Part shown: positions 25,856-32,445 of the stretch, piece by piece | Position numbering within the stretch: position 1 is the first letter of the stretch | How the letters are laid out: each line of letters starts with the position of its first letter | Assembly: GCF_004353895.1 (NCBI RefSeq) | Contig: NZ_SMOG01000017.1 | Span: forward strand, 1-32,445 | Direction: 5' to 3' | Origin: Candidatus Syntrophosphaera thermopropionivorans | Lineage (GTDB): Bacteria; Cloacimonadota; Cloacimonadia; Cloacimonadales; Cloacimonadaceae | Length of the DNA: 32,445 nucleotides | Position numbers and translations under genes: made by a program | The notes under the pieces: model-generated | The model's input: only the letters and a program-made list of their open reading frames with translations | Databases searched by the model: none | Told to the model about the DNA's origin: nothing

Positions 25856-27556
25856 ATGATTAAAAGTAATATTTATGGTATTCCATCAATGATATATATT
25901 TTCATAGATTATAAACTGGAAAAGTTCAAAAATGAGATTAACTACACCTATGGTTTTATTTTTCAGACCTTAGGTTATAGCTTTAGTTTTGTTTCGGATA
26001 TAGGAGAGCTGAAAGAAGATGATATTCTATTCATCTATGGCTATACTGACCCAACCATAGAAGAACTTGTAGCCATAGCACAACACTTTATTACCATCTT
26101 TATTCCCTGTGAGCCGGACTTATTTGACCCGAAAAGTATGACAATGGATAAATTAAAGCGCAACCTAAAGATGGTTAAACTTCTTTCCAAGACTCCAGTA
26201 ATAAGCAGTCGTAGCTTTTCCTATCCGGCAGAAAATTATTCTGAAAGTAAGATTCAAGCAGGGAAAATAAACTTTGATCTGGTAGGCAATATCTTTTTCC
26301 ATTTAGCCCATCTGGAATCACAAGTTGACTCCACCCGTGATGCGGAAGGCTATTATCCTGAAGAAGCAAGCATCTTTCATCCTTATAGGGAAACACCTTA
26401 TGTAGATAATATGCTCTGGTTAGTGGATTCAATGATTAAAGAGCACACTCGCAGCAAAGGAATCCCCTTGGTGCAAAAACAATACTGGCCTCAAGGACAG
26501 GAAGGAGCAGCACTTTTAACTCATTCGGTGGATAATCTACAAAAATGGAATTATACTGACCTTCTCCTATCTCTGGGAACTGATGTAGCAATGTTTTTTA
26601 CTTTGAATTGGAAACAACTATTTCACACTATCTCCAGTAAATTTAAATATCTGTTTACTAATGTGGAACTCTACTGGAATTTTGAGGAATATCGTGCACT
26701 GGAAGAAGCTTCAGGTTACCGAAGTACTTTTTATATAGCACCAGATAAAAATGAATACATTAATTATAGTCTGGATGACCCGGATTTACAGGAAGAAATT
26801 AGACAATTAACCAGAACAGGCAATGAAATTGGATTACTACTCACTCCGGATAAAACCAATCCTGATGACTACATTACCAGAAAACAGGTTATGTTGCATC
26901 AGCTACATCAAGAGACTATAGGCATAAGACAGTTGCATTATAAAATAAATGAAAATCTCAGGGGATTGCATTCCAAGCTTAATCCAGCGTATAGTCAAAG
27001 CACTGCCTTAAGAGATATGCCCGGCTATATAAATGGAGTTACAGTTCCTTATCAACCCTGGATTGGTGGATTAAGTGTTCCCTGGTATGAGCTTCCGACC
27101 ATCTATTGTGATGCACATTTAAGGGTTGGTAGATTTAAAACTTTACAACTGGAACCAGCTAAGAAGCTTTTAAAGAAATTCTTCCAGAGCACTATAAGGA
27201 CAAGAGGAGTTTTTGGGCTTGACCTGAATCTGGCTTCTTATTATGATATACCCTATGTTAAAAAGCTCTATACTTATGCTTTGGCACTTATTAAATCCGG
27301 TGGAATCTGGGTGCCCACAGCAAATGAATTATCCCAATGGTGGAATAAAAGAAATAGAGTAACAATTAATGAGACGGAATATGAAATCAGCATTTTTTTC
27401 CCAGACAATCTGGAAAACTTTACCTTGAAGATAATAAACATTAAAAACATTAAAGAAATTTTGGGTGTGCCAGCTAAAGTAGAAGGGAATATGGTAATTT
27501 TTTCCAATGTTAATGCTGATTCAATTGCAGTAATCAGGTTAAATCAAGAATTATGA
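25856..27556 (+). CDS. Polysaccharide-deacetylase-like protein with degenerate active site (566 aa)
   Basis: The N-terminal part ('IFIDYKLEKFKNEINYTYGFIF') and middle resemble large bacterial NodB-type deacetylases that carry an extra N-terminal domain. The active-site motifs are worn. 'LTHSVD' (221-226) replaces the expected LTHDVD. 'GNEIGLLLTPD' (322-332) lacks the His of the usual GHEIGLH. Either it no longer deacetylates or it does so with different residues; a glycan-binding or scaffold role is possible. Two starts are possible: the ATG at 25856 (no ribosome binding site, overlaps a candidate -10) and the ATG at 25889. The stop overlaps the next start as ATGA. The downstream glycosyltransferase and WecA-like enzyme support a glycan-assembly role. 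Confidence 0.7.
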   Translation: MIKSNIYGIPSMIYIFIDYKLEKFKNEINYTYGFIFQTLGYSFSFVSDIGELKEDDILFIYGYTDPTIEELVAIAQHFITIFIPCEPDLFDPKSMTMDKLKRNLKMVKLLSKTPVISSRSFSYPAENYSESKIQAGKINFDLVGNIFFHLAHLESQVDSTRDAEGYYPEEASIFHPYRETPYVDNMLWLVDSMIKEHTRSKGIPLVQKQYWPQGQEGAALLTHSVDNLQKWNYTDLLLSLGTDVAMFFTLNWKQLFHTISSKFKYLFTNVELYWNFEEYRALEEASGYRSTFYIAPDKNEYINYSLDDPDLQEEIRQLTRTGNEIGLLLTPDKTNPDDYITRKQVMLHQLHQETIGIRQLHYKINENLRGLHSKLNPAYSQSTALRDMPGYINGVTVPYQPWIGGLSVPWYELPTIYCDAHLRVGRFKTLQLEPAKKLLKKFFQSTIRTRGVFGLDLNLASYYDIPYVKKLYTYALALIKSGGIWVPTANELSQWWNKRNRVTINETEYEISIFFPDNLENFTLKIINIKNIKEILGVPAKVEGNMVIFSNVNADSIAVIRLNQEL

Positions 27557-28674
27557 CAAGATTGCTTCATCTTCAGCTTTTACCACTACTCTCAGGTGTG
27601 CAGAATTTCAGTCTCTTTCTGCTTGATGGTTTACCTGAAAATCAATTTGATATCTATGTTGCCAGTGTTCCAGGAGGAGATTTGGTAGATGCTGTTAAAG
27701 CTCGGGGCTATCACTATCTTCCTTTGAAACATATGAAGCGTCCTATTGCGATAGATGACACTTTAGCTTTAATGGAACTTTATTCGTTGATGAAGCGCTA
27801 TAATTTTGATATTGTACATACTAATTCTTCCAAACCTGGATTTCTGGGTAGATTAGCAGCTTCTTTTTCTCATATTCCTTTGATTTTGTATACAGCACAT
27901 GGAACTTCCTTTCACGATGATCAACCTCTTTGGCAACAAAAAATCTATAGACAGCTGGAGAAATGGGCAAATAGCTGGGGTGATTATGTGGTATTTGTGA
28001 ATAATTGTGATAGACTCAAATATCTGGAAATGGGGTTAGTGCCTCCTTCTAAAGCAATAACAATCTATAATGCCATACCTTATGAGCAGGTGGAAAAGTT
28101 TACAAAGATAGCTCAAAAACGAACTTGTAATCCTTATAAAAGAGAATTTGTTATTGGTTCTACCCTTCGTTTCTCTCGTCAAAAGAATGTTATAAATCTG
28201 ATTACTGCTGCCTGTCAGGCTTGTAAAAATGAACCCAAACTGAAGTTTATTATCTTAGGTGAAGGGGAACATTGGAATATTTGCCGAACGATAGTACATT
28301 CTTATGGTTTAGAGGAAAGAATTATTCTTCCAGGTTGGGATGTAAATATAGCGCAATGGTTAGCTTTATTTGATGCCTTTATACTATATTCAAGGTGGGA
28401 AGCGCAGCCTTTTAGTGTCATAGAGGCAATGCATTCCGGTTTACCAGTGATAGTTAGTGATATTCCTTCTTTACGAGAAATGATTACAGAGGAATGTGGA
28501 TGGATAGTTCCACTGGATAATCAACCTGCTTTGATTCAGTGCCTTATAGAGGTGGCACAACATCCAGAGATTGCTTTTGAGAAAGGCGTTATTGCTAATA
28601 AGAGGATAAAAGAGATATCTGATTATGATACGATGGTCAAAAGTTATTTAGAACTTTATCAGAAGGTGATGTGA
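27553..28674 (+). CDS. GT4-family glycosyltransferase (373 aa)
   Basis: A GT-B fold retaining glycosyltransferase. The N-terminal half has the acceptor-side pattern ('LLPLLSGVQNFSLFLLDGLP', 'FDIVHTNSSKPGFLGRLAA'). The C-terminal half has the donor-binding EX7E motif, E283 to E291 in 'EAQPFSVIEAMHSGLPVIVSDI'. It probably adds a sugar to a lipid-linked glycan on the cytoplasmic face of the inner membrane. The sugar donor cannot be predicted. It overlaps by four bases at both ends with the deacetylase-like and WecA-like genes. Confidence 0.92.
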   Translation: MTRLLHLQLLPLLSGVQNFSLFLLDGLPENQFDIYVASVPGGDLVDAVKARGYHYLPLKHMKRPIAIDDTLALMELYSLMKRYNFDIVHTNSSKPGFLGRLAASFSHIPLILYTAHGTSFHDDQPLWQQKIYRQLEKWANSWGDYVVFVNNCDRLKYLEMGLVPPSKAITIYNAIPYEQVEKFTKIAQKRTCNPYKREFVIGSTLRFSRQKNVINLITAACQACKNEPKLKFIILGEGEHWNICRTIVHSYGLEERIILPGWDVNIAQWLALFDAFILYSRWEAQPFSVIEAMHSGLPVIVSDIPSLREMITEECGWIVPLDNQPALIQCLIEVAQHPEIAFEKGVIANKRIKEISDYDTMVKSYLELYQKVM

Positions 28675-29720
28675 ATTATATTATAATAGTTATAATTATA
28701 CTTGCAATAGCCATTCATATAGCTACTCATCTTCTGGTGCCCTTAAATATAAAGTTATCCAGGAAATTACATATAGTAGCTCAACCGAATGAACGGAAAA
28801 TAAATCAGATAGCCATTCCTGAAGCGGGAGGTTTATCCTTTGCTTTACCTATAATTATAGCTGAATTAATCCTGGCAAGTATAATCCCAGATGTAGAATT
28901 TAAGCTTTTGGTTTTTCCCCTAATAGGGGTAGAACTTATAACTTTAATTTTAGGTATAACAGATGACCGCTGGGATATTCCTGCTCTGCTTAAACTGCTC
29001 TGGCAGATAGGAATTGGCATTATTATGTATCTTATAGAATTCAGAGTTATGTCCTTAACCAATCCTTTTGGGTCAGATTTGATGCTGGGCTGGCTATCTT
29101 TTCCCGTAACTATTATCTGGTATCTCGTCTTGATGAATGCAATCAATTTAATAGATGGTATTGACGGTCTGGCAAGTGGTATCTGCGTTATTGTATGTGC
29201 AGTGTTATTAGTAGTAGGAATAAAAGAAAGCAATAGCATAGTAATAGCTTTATCAGCCTTTTTACTGGCTGGTAATCTTGCTTTTTTGCGATTTAATTTC
29301 TATCCTGCCAAGATTTTTCTGGGTGATACCGGAGCCTTATTTAATGGATTGGTTCTTGCAGCTATATCTACTGCAGGGAACAGACAGTATAAAGGGATAA
29401 CTTCTATGACCTTGATTATTCCACTATCCGTGCTGGCAGTGCCTCTAATAGATATGTTTCTGGCTATATTTCGCAGAATTAGAGGTGGCAACAATATCTT
29501 TACACCAGATAAGAAACATTTACATCATATAATGCTTTCTCTGGGACTTTCTCAAAGAATGGTAGCGATTATTGTCTATTTTATGACTTTACTATTTGGC
29601 TTGATAGCCATAGGTTTTTCATTTTCAACCAAAAAGATACTATTTTCTGTGTTATTATGTTTACTTACACTGGCAGTGGTGGTATCATATATTTTTATGC
29701 GCAAGGGAAGGAAAGAATGA
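28671..29720 (+). CDS. WecA/TagO-type undecaprenyl-phosphate sugar-1-phosphate transferase (349 aa)
   Basis: A polytopic enzyme (about ten membrane segments) that transfers a sugar-1-phosphate, usually GlcNAc-1-P, from its UDP donor onto the lipid carrier, starting glycan synthesis. Family motifs are present: D98-D99 in 'TDDRWDIPAL', N156-x-x-N159-x-x-D162-G-x-D165-G, 'FLGDTGAL', and the His motif H283-L-H285-H286. The 'GDTGA' has Ala where many relatives have Ser. The start is GTG at 28671, forming GTGA with the preceding stop, behind a good AGAAGGTGAT. O-antigen or other envelope glycan initiation is the likely pathway. Confidence 0.92.
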   Translation: MNYIIIVIIILAIAIHIATHLLVPLNIKLSRKLHIVAQPNERKINQIAIPEAGGLSFALPIIIAELILASIIPDVEFKLLVFPLIGVELITLILGITDDRWDIPALLKLLWQIGIGIIMYLIEFRVMSLTNPFGSDLMLGWLSFPVTIIWYLVLMNAINLIDGIDGLASGICVIVCAVLLVVGIKESNSIVIALSAFLLAGNLAFLRFNFYPAKIFLGDTGALFNGLVLAAISTAGNRQYKGITSMTLIIPLSVLAVPLIDMFLAIFRRIRGGNNIFTPDKKHLHHIMLSLGLSQRMVAIIVYFMTLLFGLIAIGFSFSTKKILFSVLLCLLTLAVVVSYIFMRKGRKE

Positions 29721-32203
29721 AACATATAGCTCTTATATTAATCATAGGTTGTGTAGGTTTTTGCCTCTGGGGTGCTAAATGGGAGACTATTACTAATACC
29801 ACTCATATTTATGATTTATTAGAAATGGATACAGGATACTATATGGGCACCTGGGGTGGGATGGTTTTTGTCTCTAAGCTTAATACACCAGGTATCCATT
29901 TAGAAGCTATCAACAAAGTCTGGACGACAGCAGATGGACTGGTCTCAAACGATGTGCGAAATATATCCTATATTCAATTCAATCAAAGTATATGGTTAGG
30001 TTCTGCCAGTGATGGTATTACTATTATTAATCAACAGGGTATGCAAAAATTGACCACTGAGCTGGGACTTCCTTCTAACAATGTAGTTAAAATAGTTGAG
30101 AAGGGGTCTAATGTGCTGGTGGCAACTCAAATGGGACTGGCAAATTACTACTATCTGGAAGGGGTAAATTTCCCTTTGCAACTTCATCAATATAATGTGC
30201 AAAACACTCCAGGCTTACTATCTAATAACATTAATGCGATGGAATTAGCCAGTAATAATTATCTCTTTATTTCCACTGATAGAGGGCTAAATTTTGTTCA
30301 TCTGGATTCTCTGGATGTGGATGATGCCTGGCATAGTTTATCGGGTGCGAGAGTAAAGAATGGACATAAGAATAAACTTTCTATCGGAGGAGATAAATTA
30401 ATAGTTACGGCTCCCACGGAAATATATTGTCATTCTATAGATCCTTACCAGAATAGTTGGACTCACTATACTTCGGCAAATGGATTAATAAATCAGAACT
30501 TTAATTATGCGACTATTGATGCAAATGGAGATTTATGGGTTTCGTATGGAACCTGGGATGAAGATATTCTGGCTTACAATCTGACCGGAGATATTCTTCT
30601 TACCAGAATCAGTTCAGAAGGCGCAATTCAACACCTAAATAAAAAAGAGCTCGGACTGGGCACAAAATGTATCAGCAAGATTATCTGCACTGATGATGGG
30701 ATTTATCTTTGCAGCTGGGGTGATGGAATCTTTTATCAAATCTATCCTTTTAATCCAGCGGCTGACCCTTGGCAACAATATTTACAGAATACCATTGGCT
30801 TTCCTAAAATTAGAAATATTGTCACTGATGCCCAAAATGCTATATGGTTTTCCAGTGGAGCCTGGAGTATAATACCACAAAGGAAAAGCTCTCTGGGAGC
30901 CTGTAGATATAAAGATGGAATCTGGCGAACCTATAACTTGGCTAATAGCCCTATTCATACGGATAATGTCTATACGGTTGAAGTAGATAGTAAGGATAGA
31001 AAGTGGTTCGGCACTTTTTATGCTATCGAAAATGCCAGTCCTACTGGCTGGAAATATGGTGTCTCCATCTTTGATGAAGTAAATAATCAATGGTTTTGGA
31101 TTACACATAGTGGGATGTATCAATGGAATGAAACCACTCAGTCTTATGGAGGAAATCCGATTGGAACGGCACAAGTTCTGGGAGATACAGATGTGGGTAT
31201 TAACTGTGATAAATATGGGAATATGCTTATTGCCTGTTGCGAAGATGGTTTCACTGTCCTAAGCCCTGAAGATGAATTTATTAGGAATTTCACTATTCCA
31301 AATAGTGTTCGTCAGGCAGTAGAATATAGTTATCATAATGGTAGACAATATTTTATTGGTACACATAATGATCGCGGTTTAGTAATCTGGAATGATGATT
31401 CTATCCCTGAATCTAATGGAAACCATTGGCTTATTCCTGACCCTCCAGAATTGAATAACTGTGAAGTGTATGGAGTAGTTACTATTGAAAGTCCTTACGA
31501 AGGAACTCAGCATTGGATTGCTGCCAGTAATGGACTTTTTATGTGGGATGAGACTGATTGGTATAAATATGACACAGCTATAAAACGCTATAAATATAAT
31601 AAGAATACGCATAACTGGGAAAATAATATTCTCTACTTTGTGGATGAAGAAAGACTTTTTGGTTCTGTACGTACAACTCCAACCGCGATATATTTAGACC
31701 CTTTTAATCGTATTTGGATTGGTAGCCTGCAACATGGCTTAACAATGTATGACCCAATAACGGAACGATTTACCAATTATTATCAAGAGAATTCTCCTCT
31801 GCTATCTAATTATATAACTGCTCTGGGATACAATCCAGAAGAGGGGAAGCTGCTTATTGGCACACCAGAGGGTCTCAATACTCTCATTATAGGTTATCAG
31901 ATAAAACCGGAAACTCAACTCACATCTTTAAAGATATATCCCAATCCTTTCTATCCAGAGAAGGATAAATCTATCAGCATCATCAATTATCCTTCAGGAA
32001 CTTTACCTCTTGGAAATAATAAATGTCGCATCTATGATAGTTCTGGAGCTTTGGTCATTACTTTAAAAGAAAATGAATTTGCTCGTTTTGACTGGGATGG
32101 CTTGAATTCTGCAGGAAAGAAATGTGCCACAGGCATCTATTATGTAGTAGTCATGGATGAAAAAGGGAATAGGAAAACTGGAAAGATAGCACTTTTAAGA
32201 TAA
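29717..32203 (+). CDS. Exported beta-propeller protein with C-terminal sorting domain (828 aa)
   Basis: I chose the ATG at 29717, not the longer frame from 29657. It overlaps the WecA-like stop by four bases (ATGA) and begins directly with a signal peptide (KHIALILIIGCVGFCLWG). Repeated 'W.GS/T..G' propeller blades resemble Reg_prop repeats ('IWLGSASDGITIIN' near residue 94, later 'AIWFSSG', 'RKWFGTF', 'RIWIGSLQHGLTMYD', 'LLIGTPEGLNTL'). From about residue 738 there is a FlgD-like 'LKIYPNPF' sorting domain ending 'GIYYVVVMD...GKIALLR'. There is no kinase or DNA-binding domain, so it is a free-standing extracellular propeller, probably a ligand- or glycan-binding surface protein. Placement behind glycan genes suggests a role with that glycan. 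Confidence 0.88.
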   Translation: MKHIALILIIGCVGFCLWGAKWETITNTTHIYDLLEMDTGYYMGTWGGMVFVSKLNTPGIHLEAINKVWTTADGLVSNDVRNISYIQFNQSIWLGSASDGITIINQQGMQKLTTELGLPSNNVVKIVEKGSNVLVATQMGLANYYYLEGVNFPLQLHQYNVQNTPGLLSNNINAMELASNNYLFISTDRGLNFVHLDSLDVDDAWHSLSGARVKNGHKNKLSIGGDKLIVTAPTEIYCHSIDPYQNSWTHYTSANGLINQNFNYATIDANGDLWVSYGTWDEDILAYNLTGDILLTRISSEGAIQHLNKKELGLGTKCISKIICTDDGIYLCSWGDGIFYQIYPFNPAADPWQQYLQNTIGFPKIRNIVTDAQNAIWFSSGAWSIIPQRKSSLGACRYKDGIWRTYNLANSPIHTDNVYTVEVDSKDRKWFGTFYAIENASPTGWKYGVSIFDEVNNQWFWITHSGMYQWNETTQSYGGNPIGTAQVLGDTDVGINCDKYGNMLIACCEDGFTVLSPEDEFIRNFTIPNSVRQAVEYSYHNGRQYFIGTHNDRGLVIWNDDSIPESNGNHWLIPDPPELNNCEVYGVVTIESPYEGTQHWIAASNGLFMWDETDWYKYDTAIKRYKYNKNTHNWENNILYFVDEERLFGSVRTTPTAIYLDPFNRIWIGSLQHGLTMYDPITERFTNYYQENSPLLSNYITALGYNPEEGKLLIGTPEGLNTLIIGYQIKPETQLTSLKIYPNPFYPEKDKSISIINYPSGTLPLGNNKCRIYDSSGALVITLKENEFARFDWDGLNSAGKKCATGIYYVVVMDEKGNRKTGKIALLR

Positions 32204-32317
32204 ATGAGTTTTTATTAAAAGAGGGTGAAACTATATCGTCTTGATAGGGAGTGCGAGAGGTCCTCATCTAATAATGGTGGTGATACGTCCTCATCTCGTA
32301 AAGCAGGCATAGGGGTG

Positions 32318-32335
32318 CGAGATGTCCTCATCTCG
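32318..32335. repeat. AGGA-loop hairpin in reverse orientation, perfect 7-bp arms
   Basis: Arms cgagatg (32318-32324) and catctcg (32329-32335) are exact complements around TCCT, which is AGGA on the minus strand. Confidence 0.8.
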
Positions 32336-32445
32336 TAAAGCCATAAGGCTTTTCATACTTTAGTAGCTATATAGGCAAAAATATAAATCTTAGCTTTTTA
32401 ATACACACCTTATTAATAGCAAGCTCCTTCGGAGCTTCATAAACG
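32333..32445 (+). repeat. Dispersed repeat, copy 2, cut by window end
   Basis: Aligned with 15055-15163, same orientation. The last 26 bases are identical, ending 'cataaacg' exactly at the window edge. If the match continues, AGGA and the complementary arm should follow outside. Confidence 0.85.

Larger units (their letters stand above)
32204..32445. repeat. Repeat-rich tail with three AGGA/TCCT hairpin copies
   Basis: No gene is visible. Three related copies carry the reverse-strand loop TCCT: 32251-32269 (arms decayed), 32284-32304 (weak) and 32318-32335 (perfect). They share 'gtcctcatct', and two share the trailing 'cgtaaagc'. They lead into the second copy of the 110-base dispersed repeat, which runs to the window edge. 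Confidence 0.8.

Noticed and set aside
29657-29716. Twenty-codon N-terminal extension of the propeller protein
   Set aside because: It would lie inside the WecA-like gene and displace the signal peptide. The ATG at 29717 gives a standard 4-base overlap and a clean signal sequence.

Overview
The window is AT-rich, gene-dense bacterial chromosome, most likely from a Candidatus Cloacimonadota (Cloacimonas-like) bacterium or a related member of the Fibrobacterota-Chlorobiota-Bacteroidota superphylum. This is an inference from gene content. It rests on large exported proteins built from FN3 and choice-of-anchor-type modules, two proteins ending in a FlgD-like 'IYPNPF' type IX-secretion-type sorting domain, a propeller protein, and lipoproteins with a DUF6754-like domain. 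No rRNA or phylogenetic marker gene is present to settle it.

Layout: (1) 1-347 is a mostly empty leader with one dubious Cys-rich mini-ORF. (2) 348-5456 (+) is a giant exported multidomain protein ending at a strong intrinsic terminator. (3) 5513-6195 is a repeat-filled intergenic region. (4) 14693-6196 (-) is a five-gene envelope operon: two paralogous lipoproteins flank three integral membrane proteins of unknown function. This is the best candidate for an undescribed system. (5) 14984-14819 (-) holds two tandem tRNA-Val genes (GAC then CAC). (6) 14985-15578 is a second repeat-rich gap with palindromes and an 11-bp tandem array. (7) 15579-18639 (+) encodes a LolC/E-type permease, a ferritin-like protein and RarA. 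(8) 18813-21698 (+) is an exported M1-family metallopeptidase with a sorting domain. (9) 25733-21703 (-) is an operon of a dCMP deaminase plus a complete ECF transporter (S, two ATPases, T) with an exported sulfite-oxidase-fold-like protein inserted. (10) 25856-32203 (+) is a tightly overlapping four-gene operon: degenerate polysaccharide deacetylase, GT4 glycosyltransferase, WecA/TagO-type phosphoglycosyltransferase and an exported propeller protein. (11) 32204-32445 is repeat-rich and cut by the window edge.

Three themes stand out. One is envelope and secretion biology: lipoproteins, sorted exoproteins and a lipid-linked glycan pathway. Another is operons stitched together by 4-bp ATGA/GTGA overlaps. 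The last is a family of short intergenic hairpins whose arms vary but stay complementary while the loop is always AGGA (TCCT on the other strand). Three minus-oriented TTGACA boxes and one plus-oriented one lie upstream of genes and give weak but consistent evidence for sigma-70-like -35 elements.
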